From: Nothopassalora personata
Lineage: Eukaryota > Ascomycota > Dothideomycetes > Mycosphaerellales > Mycosphaerellaceae
Direction of reading: 5' to 3'
DNA length: 64,000 bases
Assembly (NCBI GenBank): GCA_033816765.1
Contig: CM066296.1
Span: forward strand, 434,001 to 498,000
Shown in pieces: positions 33,057-43,337 of this stretch. Under the pieces are notes generated by a model. The model searched no databases, had not been told where the DNA came from, and saw nothing but the letters and a program-made list of their open reading frames with translations. Both the position numbers and the translations under genes were made by a program. Position 1 is the stretch's first letter. Each line of letters opens with the position of its first letter.

Positions 33057-34858
33057 GTTGATGTTTGTCGTGAATGCCGGGAAATAGTAGGAGAGTGCGT
33101 GATGAGAGTTATTGCTTGTGAGAGTGTCACTTCACTTACTGTTTATCTGGATGGATCTGTGTGTGGCGGCCAGAACCGCGTCGATGACTATTACAGTGGC
33201 CGATGTCGTCCAAAGTCAAACAGACCCCTGTCGTGCATGAGCCGGAGCTAGATCTTCCAGCTTGACTTCACTCTCTTCTACACTGGACGGGCACACGTGC
33301 TCGCGATGCAATCAAATATGTACCACATGCAGTAGCGAGCGTAACGTGATGGAATGAGCATTATCTTCTTGATTGAGAAGCGAATTTTTTATGCTCCGGC
33401 GTACATCGAGGTTCATGATCGGAAGCAAGGGTGGCACTGCAAAGCATGCAATATGATGTCTGTATTTGAGGTACTCAAGCTTGGTGGCCACGATGACGGG
33501 CGAAACAGGTTCCAGCATGCATACCGAGTTATCTTGAAAGGAATAATTCGACCGCACCGGTCAATCCATCAGCACTTTCATTTCACCTTTGATTCTGTAG
33601 TGCGGGGCTCGAACCAGAGTGGTCATGACGATCCATTGACATCTTTGATAGGTCTGCACGGGATGTTTAAACCCACTGCACCATAGCTCAGCGAGACAAG
33701 CACTGAGCGAAGCACAAGACACTAGCGATACACCGTGGAAGAACTTAGAAGCCCTCCACGCGGCGTCCAAATTAGTCCGTCCCCTGTAACTGCACCTCCC
33801 CAGATGTCTTGATGCCCAGGCCACCCTAAAACCTCAAACAAATTGGTCCATAATAGAGCAGAGGCTTGCTATTGCCACAGTTCTTTCCGTTTAGATATGC
33901 GGCGTTGCGTTGTGGTGATATTGCGCATCGGATTTTGCGAATTCTGGTGGAATCCGCTCACGTGTACAGGCTAATCTGGCCACCGCGTGCCCTCGTCCAT
34001 GGCCACGACGAGGGCCACTCCCTCAAGTCACCATACGTGAGGATGCAGCCCCAAAGCCAGGCCCGACCCAGAGCCTGATCAAAGTCACCGTCTCGGGCAC
34101 AAATTCGAAGACTGGCGTGGGCAATAGCGCTCTCTGTCGTGACAGTGCTTACACGAGGTCCACGGCTGACATATGTTATATAGCGAAGGACCGCTTCCAC
34201 TGCCTCCTCAAAACCATACGAATACAGGCGACGACATTGCCGGCGTCGTCGGAAGTGTCGACAAAGATATTTGTCCCTTTCACCCGGCTCGCCTCCCTCC
34301 ACAACCTCAGAACTCCTCACGGATTTTTCGCAGAGCACGCCATAGGCAAAGAACACAGCATGTTCAGCCCTACGCAAGCAGCACGCGGCTGAGGTCTGCG
34401 TGGCATGCGATCAATCCATATACGTCCTTAGCTGCTCAGCTGACCTAGCGCAAACGCGACTCTGACACTGAATCCAGGCACGTTTTACTTACCGGAGCAT
34501 GTGTCATTCGAAGTAGCGGTCACCATCTCCCTCGCAGCTATGACTGCCGCCATAGGTTTCTTCGTTAGTCTGGGACTTCCCGAACCGTGGTGTACTGACG
34601 ATAATAGGAGGAAAGTATGCGAAGGAAGAGTAGTCATCTACGGCGCCGCCACTGTCGTCGGCCCCCCCAATCAAGCTAGTGCATAGAAGCGACGTCCATC
34701 CTATTATTGCTGTGGCGGGAGGTAGTCAAGATTCCGTCAAAAGGCTCTAAGATCAAGACCGAGGAGATGTTCTAGTCGACTATAGAGACGGCGATGGAGC
34801 TCTTGTTTCTGGTATCAAGGCCTCAGTGCCGCTGGGACTGAGTTTGACCGTTTACCGA
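33057..34858. other. Intergenic, about 1.8 kb, one doubtful minus-strand frame
   Basis: The first part carries the BNA6 promoter. A minus-strand frame at 33958-34377 (139 codons) reads with fair protein character, including an aromatic/charged segment RLYSYGFEEAVEAVLRYITYV, but has no neighbouring exons I could join and no family match. It may be another relic. The rest shows nothing. Confidence 0.35.
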
Positions 34859-35830
34859 TATATCTTTCGGTCCTAGCCATCGTTTCCACACTCGCCATCG
34901 CGCCACCAGACTTCTCCCAACGACATTGCCCCCACTGTCCGCTTTCAAAACAGCAATCAAGGCGTCTTCGTCCAAGAAGCAGCCCTCCATGGCATTAAAA
35001 TCACTGCAAATGCACCCACTCTTGCAGTCCATACCTCAGCATACCAACCCATCCAAGACTACAACGGAAACTACCCCGTCATTATGGTCGACCCAGACGC
35101 CTCATACCTGGAGAACCCAACCAGGAGATTCATCCTCCACTGGATGCAACTCAACATGACGCAGTCCAACAACACCTCAAGCTTAGGCCAGACTGTCCAA
35201 GGAGGTCGTGTTGTCGAGAACGCCACAGCGCCAGTTGTCGAATAACGCCGTCCCTCACCCTCAACCAACTCAAGCGCGTCTCGATATATCATCTACACCT
35301 TCCGGCAAAGACCGGACTTCACCATTCCTTCCCAATGGTCTGGTCTCAGCAACAGCAACAGGCCAGGATTCAACTTGACCAAGTTCATCAGCGATACTGG
35401 TATTGGAGAGCCTGCTGCTGCTGACTATTTCTCTGTCAGCAATCAAACGAATGTGCCGGCGAACTTTACGGCTGCGCCTGGAGGGGAGCATCCGAGAGGT
35501 GATGGGACTGCTGTGACAAGTGTGGATACTTATAGGCCTACGAGGAGTGCTGCGGGAGGTAGCGCGGGAGGAAGTTCGAGTAATTCGTCGGCTGGGGCGG
35601 CGATGATTATAGGTGTTGGCTGCTTTGATGTGAGCAGACAGGTGGAATTCATCAAGCGCAGAGTTTTGGGTATCGGGCTTCTCGTCAATGCTTTCTCATT
35701 CGGTTGGGTATCATCTTATTGTATGCATGCTTTTCACGCCGTGTTCGTCTTGGTTCGGTTGAAAATGCCTGGCAACTCCTCGCGCCTTCGCTCGTCTGCT
35801 GTACGCTCTTCGCTTCCCTCTCTCTCATAA
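34859..35830 (+). pseudogene. Relic of a secreted PEBP-family (phosphatidylethanolamine-binding) protein gene
   Basis: The plus frame (codons starting at positions equal to 2 mod 3) reads as a fungal secreted PEBP: VRFQNSNQGVFVQEAAL, the core MVDPDASY, RRFILHWMQ, then YIIYTFRQRPDF, SGLSNSNRPGFNLTKF and a Ser/Gly-rich tail ending in a short hydrophobic stretch, as in GPI-anchored members. It is broken in three ways. A signal-peptide-like segment (YLSVLAIVSTLAIA) sits in another frame two bases out. The codon where its start is expected is ATA, not ATG (34859). A TAA at 35243-35245 interrupts the core where relatives usually have an aromatic residue. After about 35640 the frame degenerates. Living members bind phospholipid head groups or anions; this copy cannot make the full protein. 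Confidence 0.75.
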
Positions 35831-35855
35831 TCTGTCGTCTTCGCACGCCCACCCC

Positions 35856-36145
35856 TCACTTGAACTCATTTGGCCAGCACTTCTCCTTCGGCCAGGCATC
35901 GCTGTGAGTATCGGCGTGCTGCTCGAGGATCCTCAGGTTGGTGTTGTCCTTCCATCATGTTAGCCCTCGTCTTCCGTTCTCCGTCACCTGCTTCTCCTCA
36001 CCAACTCCTTCCGACAGTACGCGCAGATCGACTTTGGCTTTGCTGCCTTGACTGGGGTGCCGTTGGCGAGGACTGGGGCACGAGTTCCTGCTGCGTCGGC
36101 CTTCTTCTGTTCCTTGCGGACGCGGTCTTTCTTGGAGATGGGCAT
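35856..36145 (-). CDS. Small zinc-finger protein of the SERF/At2g23090-like type
   Basis: A 78-residue protein in two exons: 36145-36002 and 35948-35856. The 53-nt intron has a GTGAGG donor, a GCTAAC branch site and a GAAG acceptor, with both exons in phase 0. Exon 1 begins MPISKKDRVRKEQKKADAAG, a basic helical N-terminus, then ICAYCRKEL with the first zinc pair. Exon 2 continues with NTNLRILEQHADTHSDAW, giving two His, and ends EKCWPNEF. This C-x2-C ... H-x3-H pattern with a trailing Cys-Trp-Pro is the conserved signature of a small eukaryotic zinc-binding family of unknown role. It is convergent with the PEBP relic. The gene is easily missed because neither exon is long. Confidence 0.85.
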
Positions 36146-36721
36146 CTTCGCTGGTATGGCGTGGCAGGATATGTGCTGGTGTGTTGGTGTTCTTGTGTGA
36201 AGTGCTCGAGGGTGGAGACGCGAGCGGAGAACGCGTTCAAGAGAGGAAGAAAATGGCTGTCAATAGCGCGAGAGGCTTACATAATACCGCGTCGGCAAGT
36301 GAAGGCCAGACTCCATCTGCGGCATTGACCTCAACACTTCAACCCACACGTTTTAGAGTGCTACGCTTACGGAGACCAATACCATGACCTCGCTGCCACG
36401 ACATCAGCAGGTCCCTAGATGTATGGAGAAGATGAGTAGAGTCCGATATGGGCGCCCAAGCAATAACGCTTCGGCCGACACCTGGTTGGTCATCAATAGC
36501 AGAGTCTTTCTACGTGTCGCCCACGAAACGTCTAGATGTATGGGAGATGCTTCGCTGATCATTTTGAACCCTACTAGATCATCATGTTGCAGCTTGGGGT
36601 TTGCGCCACCATCTTGGCTGGGCGGGGCGCATGCTCCTACAAGCACTGCACCGCAAAGAAGCATTCTCGATCAGAGCGAGTCCCTTGTGCCACCAGCATA
36701 GAGACATGAGACCGGATCATC
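36146..36721. promoter_or_regulatory. Divergent upstream region of zinc-finger and ankyrin genes
   Basis: About 575 bp between two divergent starts. No coding sequence or named element was recognised. Confidence 0.4.
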
Positions 36722-39449
36722 ATGGATCCACTGACTATCGCCGTCTCTGTCTCAAGCTTACTGATAGCGACAGCCCGGGTCAGCAGCACCATTCACGATA
36801 TCACAGGAAAAGCCTCGCGCGCCAGCACTACGCTCAGTGCGATCTCGGCAGAATGCAGCATAGTCTCTTCGACGTTGTCTCAGGTCGAGAACCTGGTTAA
36901 ATCGGACCCGAATGCCATCAACAGCAAGCTGTCAGAATCAGTGTCCACGAATCCAGAAGTGCCTTCGCTGGAAGACAACCTGCGCAATGCACTTACAAGC
37001 TGCGATGTCACCATCGTGGCACTGTCAGACACGCTTGGAAAATGTACTGCGAAGAGTGGACGTAATTTTCTAGGCAAAGCCAAATTCCTCTGGAATGAGC
37101 AAGAGCTGCAAGAACGCCTGCAGACGTTGCGTGGACTGAATCAGGCATTGACGGGTCTGCTGGCTGCGATACAAGCGTAAGTGTTCCAGTCAGTCAGCAT
37201 AATTGCCGAAAGCACTAACGCATTTCAGCGATTCACTTACAAGTGTCCAGCGGATCTTGAGCGATAATACCGCCGTCCTGGAGTCAATGATGCGACGTTC
37301 AAGGACATATCGTAAGAAGTATGTACCAAGCATTCTGAGTGATGCCGAAGTCACTTTATTCGAGTTCGATAATCAGGTTGTGGATAGTCCAGCTTACAGG
37401 CGTGCGTTCCATTCTTTCCAGGCTTCGACTGGATCTCGGACTTTAGTCGAGGTGAACGAGACTCGTCAGGACGATAGCTCGTTTGTGGTTATCGACAAAC
37501 ACAAAGATAAACTTTCTTCCACGAAAGACGACCATGGGCCTCAAGCTCAACACGAAGGTCAGGTGCGTTGTGAGGTTGCCTCGCCGACTTCATCGGCAAG
37601 CGAATCTGCGATGGTCACTATGCGAGCATCCCAACCTCCTAAATCCAAAGGTAGCTTTTGTGAAGAACAGTAGCAAGCGGCGAATGAAGCGTTAAGGGAA
37701 GCCGTGAGCGCAGACGATGCCGAAAAAGTCGTGCAGGCGGTTGCGCAAGGTGGCAACATATTCCACACAGATGCTGATGGTATGCAGCCAATACACCTAG
37801 CTGCGAAAGGCGGGCAGGTGGAGGCACTGAAGACATTGGTCAGTCTTGGCGCCGACGTAGAAGCACAAGCATCAAACGACCAAGGCAGTCGCGCACTGCA
37901 CCTCGCCTGCGAGCACAAGAGACCACGGACAGCTTTACATCTGATCCAAATAGCCAAAGTGGACATACACGCCGCCGATAAGACGGGTAACAGACCTCTC
38001 AACAGGGCTGCTATCAAAGGCGAGCTCCAGATCATCAAGGCTCTACTGGCAGCCGGTGCGGACATCGAGTGTGATGGCTTCTGGGGTTGGCATCCTCTAC
38101 ACCACGCAGCTGGCAATCTCCAGGTCCTGGCTACACAGCTCTTGGTGCAGCGAGGAGCAGATCTCGAGGCAGAGAATACGAACGGAGAAACGCCGCTGCA
38201 TATTGCAGCAGAATTTGGCGCTGCAGTAGTCATCGAATTATTAATCACCAAGGGTGCGCAGATCGACGCCATTGATCACGCTGGCGACCAACCTCTGATC
38301 AAAGCAGTGTCGAAGGGGAAAACTGTCGCGACAGATGTCCTCCTGAAGAAGGGCGCAGACATCGAAGCTTTCGAGAGTACAGGCGGCACAGCACTACATG
38401 TGGCGGCTGAGAAGGGCAACCTGCCAGTCGCAGAGATCTTGTTGGCTCGGGGATCCCGCCTCACCGCGATTGACAAGGAAAGCAATCAGCCGTTGCACGT
38501 GGCAGTGACTTATGGGCATCTGCCAGTCGCGAAGCTTATGATCGAGCACGGCGCTGACATCGAGGCCAGAGGCGCAAGTGGATGGCGGCCTATACATCAC
38601 GCCACACGCAACGGGCGTGTCGAAATACTGATGTACCTCATTGAGAAAGGTGTTGGACTCAATCATGGTGCTGACCAAGGTGATCAGCCACTACACCTTG
38701 GGAGTAGATGGAGCCAGGATGCCGCTATTAAAGAACCCCTTGAAGCGGGCGCCGACATCGAAGCCCGAGGAGAATATAATCAAACACCTCTCCACATAGC
38801 GGTTGAGATCTCGAACGAGAGCTTGGTAAAGCTGCTGATCGACCACAAAGCAGACATATACGCCTGGATGGGCAATGAGTCACCTCTACACCGTGCTGCT
38901 ATTGTCAACAAAGTTGAATATGGTCGACTTCTGATCAAGGCAGGTGTTCCTCCGGATCAAGTAAGCAAGTCAGGAGACCAGGCCATACACCTCGCAGCTC
39001 TAAAAGGATGCAACGCCTTTATAGACATGCTGCTCGAACAGGGAGTCGATATCAATACCTACAACCAAGGCAAGGGATCGTTTCCGTTACTCACAGCAGC
39101 GGCATATGGCAAAACAGAATGCGTGGCTTACATCTTGACGAAGTTTCCAGATCTGGAACAAAGTACGCCCATTGGGGATGCCTCGCTGATCATGGCTTGC
39201 TGGCATCAGCATATTGAGTGTGTGAAACTTCTGCTGAAAGCCGGCGCCAAGATTGACGGGACTTCAACAGCCGGCATGTCGCCTTTGCATTGTGCTGTCT
39301 CGAAGAATAACTTGGAAATTGCAAGAGTTCTTGTTGAGAATGGCGCTGATTTGACTCTGAATACACACAATGGTAGGACGCCATTGCAGAGTGCGGAAAA
39401 TTTGAAGTTCGAGGAGATTGCTGAGCTGTTGCGCACCGCTGCGAAGTAA
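36722..39449 (+). CDS. NLR-like protein: fungal Helo-like N-terminal domain plus about 17 ankyrin repeats
   Basis: Proposed exons are 36722-37176, 37229-37562 and 37674-39449 (854 residues). Intron 1 is good (GTAAGT, CACTAAC, TTTCAG). Intron 2 is needed to remove an in-frame TAG at 37671-37673; a GTGCGT donor at 37563 with a CAGTAG acceptor fits in phase, but it is less certain. Residues 1-150 (MDPLTIAVSVSSLLIATARV and following helices) match the fungal N-terminal domain found ahead of NACHT or ankyrin modules in NLR-like and HET-related proteins. Ankyrin repeats (GADIEARG, PLHIAAE forms) fill residues ~280-850. No NACHT domain is visible, so this is the short sensor-effector layout. A role in non-self recognition is inferred from architecture only. 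Confidence 0.75.
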
Positions 39450-39839
39450 ATGGCTCTGTGCTCAGCTGCCGGAAATTGTGTCTCACTACATCCACGCTCT
39501 AGAAAGTATGAGCTATCTCTCGAAGGGACGCTTGTCGGCCGTCAACAGCATCGACCGCCGCATGGCCATTAAGCACACGAGGAGCAAGGCGCCTTTGAGT
39601 CGGCAAATGTCAGTTACAAGCAGACGAAGTGCTCCGGACTTCGAGCGACTACCCAATTAGTAACCATAAGACACTTTATTCTGGGGCCAAGAAGTAGATT
39701 GGACGCAAGTGGACCTGCTCTCATGCACGTGTCAATTCGTCATTCGCTACAATACTTTTACCGATCACTTTTGAATTTCCCAGATGGCCATATCTGTTGC
39801 TTGCATACGATCTGATTCTCCACCTCAGGGAATCTCCTG
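39450..39839. other. Intergenic
   Basis: Between the convergent ankyrin gene and the MFS relic. Nothing recognised. Confidence 0.4.
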
Positions 39840-40640
39840 CTATGAAGACTTCTGGTCTACCGTCGCGCCGCTCTCTTGTGCAAACGGGGAATACAGTCGG
39901 ATAGGCTTTGCGTAGACCTTGAACACAATTGCAACGCCACAGAAGGCTGTTGCAATCGCTGCCAGTAGGAAGAGAGCATTGTTCGCTCGCGCCCAAGTCC
40001 TTGAACATATTGGGAGCGAACAATGGGAACACACCACTCAGCACTGCTCGTAGAAAGGCCACGGGCGTTTGCTGATCCGGCAAACGACGTGCATGTGTCA
40101 GTGAGATAAGCGCATAGAACGCTGTCGAACTCGACGATACCTTGGCCGACAAGTATAGGCGCGCAAACCGACACCCAGATCGTAATGTCTGAGGTCAGCG
40201 GCGGCACAGTGCAAGCAAACCACCAGAGACCGACGGCCAACACTGGAGCCGCGATGTAGTAGCCCAGAAGTTCTGCCTCTGGTTCCAGGGGCATCTTTCT
40301 CTTCGCACCAATATTCTTGATGTGAAAGTCGTATAATCGCGGGATGAACGTGAACCCGACGCAAACTCTGATCGCGAGAAAGGTGAGAGAGCTGCTTTTC
40401 TCATCCATGCCAAAGTCAGAATGATGCTTGACATGCAGAGCCTCCGCGAAGAGAATGATGGAGCCGAAGCTCACAGCAGCCATGAGTGCCACGAGGAAGA
40501 CTAGAGGCTCCGTAAACCATAGCCTCAATGACAGAAGCAGATTCGACCTCACGAATTCCAACGTCGTGAACGTACTGCCGCAAGATCAGAGTAGACCTGC
40601 TCTTCTTCATGAAGAAGCAAGAGATTGTCATGATACCCAT
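39840..40640 (-). pseudogene. Truncated relic of an MFS (DHA1-type) transporter gene
   Basis: Only the C-terminal half of a 12-span major facilitator is present, split over three minus-strand frames. The first (from about 40561) has LWFTEPLVFLVALMAA, an aromatic/Gly-rich span, PEAELLGYYIAAPVLAVGLWWF and ILVGQGIVEF up to the helix with CTSFAGSANA. The next frame continues with VAFLRAVLSGVFPLFAPNMF. The third carries WARANNALFLLAAIATAFCG to the end at 39840. These follow the order of fungal polyamine/multidrug transporters (TEP, PE-R region, ARA, FPLFA, GWA). Two frameshifts and the missing six N-terminal spans make it non-functional. The 5' truncation abuts the 3' end of the SprT gene. Confidence 0.75.
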
Positions 40641-40861
40641 ACTGATAGCTGCATCAGAATAGGGGGCGGGGGTCGGGGGGGAAGCTTTCCCCGAAGCCCT
40701 GTTCGAACTACTTCTCGGCGATCATGGTCCGGAAAATCAAAGAACCCATTGTACCTTAGGGCTATCTGGCCTAGAATGGGTTGTGCAAAAGGCAGCACGT
40801 CGATGATCAAGCCATGAAGACCAGACAGAGCTCGAGAGCTCTGCTGGATCCATAAGCAACC

Positions 40862-42790
40862 TCAGTCTATATGGATGATCTCCTTCTCCTTCACCACTGC
40901 ACCCAACTTCACAGCCTCAAGATCCTTCGCAATGGCATTGGCAAGACTGCCAAAATTAGTCTTACCCTCCTTCGCCGCCTTCTCAACACGATACTTCTCT
41001 CCTAGAGCTTGCATGACCTCTTTATGCGCTGCACCAGGCATCGACTTCTTCAGACTGGCAAAGTGCTCTTTCACAAACGCCGCATAGCCCGTTACCGGAG
41101 GAGCACCAGCAGCCTTCCCACCAGTAGCCAGCGTCGAAGTCCCCGCTCCGCTACTTCCTTTTCCTGCAGCACCTTTCCTCGGCATCGGTTTGATCTGAAC
41201 CAATTCCTTTTTACACCTCCCGCACCGATGCCGGGCTGAATCAATACTCTTCGAATGTCTCTTGAATTCCGTCCCACACTCCACATCGACACACTGCCAG
41301 ATATATTTGTACTCAATCTCGTACGTATGCTTGGTCGTGACTTCCACGCCTCTGGACCCAAAGGCTGTAGTGCACTTCCTGCCCCACTGCTTGAAACTCG
41401 CGCCGTGGGGTTGGTCCTTGATGCCTGAGACCATGAAATTTGCTAAATGGCAGAACTCGTGAGCGATGACGTTGAGGAGGCGATCCTCGTCATCGATTAC
41501 CTTGGAGGCGAGCTCTATGGAGGCGTGGTGTTTGTGGCTTGTGGTTATTGTGCCGTCGCGGGATTTGATTTTTGTGCTTTCGCGTCGCCAGTTGGCGCGA
41601 CCGGCGGTGGAGTTGAGGGTCTTAGACCAGAGAAGTTGGACGCCACCTGTGGAGGCTGAGAGTTCTGCGATTTTGCCGGCAGTCACCGTGCGGTCGAGCT
41701 CGGAGAGAAAGGACTCTGCCAGGGCGTGCTTCCGGGCTTCAAAGTCTTTGCGAATGTCGAGCTGTGCTTTCGTGCGTTTCGTTGGGCTGTTCCGTTTACC
41801 TGGTGATGTGGTGGGTGATGTTGGTTCGTCGTTGGGCTGGAATTTGAGCTTTCGAGGTGACTTGAGTGGCTTTTGTGGGGAGTATTGATCGTTCCAATCA
41901 TTCACAGCGTCCGCTGTCCAGAAAGCGTCTAGACTTGGGTGGAATGGTTGCGCTGGGATTGGAGCTCCGATTCTCTTGGAGGGCGATTTCAGCTTCGAAG
42001 GAGATGCTGGCGGCGGTGGCGGCGTTGATGGTCTATCGATCGGGTCGTGCTTGCTCGTGCTGCATAGACGAGGTGGCGAAAGCTGCTTGATTGTGGCATG
42101 GTCTTTCTCCTTGTCAGAAGTGTCGAAAAAGTATTTTGCGTTGTTGCACATCGTTTTCTGTCTAGGCACAGCCTTTTGCTCGTCATCGAACATGCTCAAT
42201 GCTTCGAACTGCTTTGACAAGCTTGCAAGAGGCCGGGCTACTGGTGGCTTTGGTGCGGAAAGTTCTCGTGGTCGGGAGTTGAACCATTTGCGCGGGCTCG
42301 GTAACTCATCGTCAGAGGAGCTTTGAGACTCTTCGACGGAGCCACACCAAATGCTCTCCTCGACATCGGTCTCCTCTGCTCCGTCGTCGACCTCCGGCGC
42401 CGAAGGTACGGGCTGGTGCGTTGGGTAAGATAGTCCTTCTACTGAAACCCGCTTAGTTTCGGCGACATGATTGGGTCTCTGCCGTGTGCGGCTTCTTTTC
42501 TCCTTCCGATCGTCCCGGATGGTCAAAGAACTGGCGCTCGAAAGTGATTGTAGTGGCGCCAAACGTATTCGAGACTCTGGCTGAGACTTTGTGACCTTGA
42601 TTGCAGTGTCTCGTGAAGCTTCCGAATCCTCAGCACTTGACTCATCAGATATGACCCGTCGAGTTCGCTGTCGCCGTACAGTCCTTGGTCTGTCGCTGTC
42701 GTCTGCATTGTCCTGTGCGGTGTGTTGACGCCGCTCAATAGCCTCAGCGGTCACAGCCGATTGTATAGGCTCTTGCCGTACTCTCGCCAT
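40862..42790 (-). CDS. SprT-like zinc metalloprotease domain protein (GCNA/ACRC-like)
   Basis: A single exon of 642 residues from the ATG at 42790. The first ~380 residues are disordered and charged, with Ser-Asp-Glu patches (SDESSAEDSE, DVEESIWCGS) and SPxK/R motifs (KSPSKR, SPGKRNSPTKR). The SprT domain spans about residues 385-560 and holds the protease motif HEFCH (His444, Glu445, His448) with a third ligand likely in the downstream HGASF. A zinc ribbon follows (CVDVECGTEF ... HRCGRCKKEL). The C-terminal ~70 residues (GYAAFVKEHFASLKKSMPG ... VMQALGEKYR) resemble an HMG-box. This order matches GCNA-type nuclear proteases that clear DNA-protein crosslinks. The N-terminal acidic patches could be SUMO-interaction sites (inference). 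Confidence 0.88.
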   Translation of the reverse strand: MARVRQEPIQSAVTAEAIERRQHTAQDNADDSDRPRTVRRQRTRRVISDESSAEDSEASRDTAIKVTKSQPESRIRLAPLQSLSSASSLTIRDDRKEKRSRTRQRPNHVAETKRVSVEGLSYPTHQPVPSAPEVDDGAEETDVEESIWCGSVEESQSSSDDELPSPRKWFNSRPRELSAPKPPVARPLASLSKQFEALSMFDDEQKAVPRQKTMCNNAKYFFDTSDKEKDHATIKQLSPPRLCSTSKHDPIDRPSTPPPPPASPSKLKSPSKRIGAPIPAQPFHPSLDAFWTADAVNDWNDQYSPQKPLKSPRKLKFQPNDEPTSPTTSPGKRNSPTKRTKAQLDIRKDFEARKHALAESFLSELDRTVTAGKIAELSASTGGVQLLWSKTLNSTAGRANWRRESTKIKSRDGTITTSHKHHASIELASKVIDDEDRLLNVIAHEFCHLANFMVSGIKDQPHGASFKQWGRKCTTAFGSRGVEVTTKHTYEIEYKYIWQCVDVECGTEFKRHSKSIDSARHRCGRCKKELVQIKPMPRKGAAGKGSSGAGTSTLATGGKAAGAPPVTGYAAFVKEHFASLKKSMPGAAHKEVMQALGEKYRVEKAAKEGKTNFGSLANAIAKDLEAVKLGAVVKEKEIIHID

Positions 42791-43337
42791 CTCTCATCTA
42801 CAATGATGAAGCTGTAGAGACTAAGAATCGCATGTATGATGGTGGTGGTGGTGAGGTCGTGAAAATGTTCGCATCGGGAAATCTGTTTTGCTGGCGTTGT
42901 CATGCCAACCGGGGCTCATCTAGCTGCCGTCAATATTTGATTTAGGTGCCCTCAACTGAATGGCAGCGTGCACCGACTGTCTCTGCCGACCTCTTTCACA
43001 GACCACGACAATCATTCATCGAGATTAACGCTCCATGCTGTCCATTGCTCACCACCGTGATGCTTATGTCCGTCGTTGGCGCGATGTCCAAGCCTGACTG
43101 GAGCACAAGATGTGATCTTGGATGTCACCCGATGCTCGTTCAACAATGACTTGACTGACACTGCATGATGGCACCTAGTCTATCACGAACTTGGCCGGAG
43201 GCTCTGTGGAATTTTCGGGCGTCATGCGCGTCCTCAAAACCATACCAAGTGATGCGAGATTGCCTGTCCGACGCCAATAGTCTTTAGCTTGGCCCTAGAC
43301 GAGGCCAGGGAAAGCGGACGGTGTGTTCACTGTGGTG
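42791..43337. other. Intergenic
   Basis: SprT gene promoter region, with a short GGT repeat near 42840-42852. The missing N-terminal HET domain of the downstream relic was looked for here and not found. Confidence 0.4.

Noticed and set aside
33595..33690. tRNA-like B-box (GGTTCGAGCCC) and A-box-like sequence on the minus strand
   Set aside because: The T-arm stem pairs at only three of five positions and no matching acceptor stem could be formed, so a tRNA gene is not supported.
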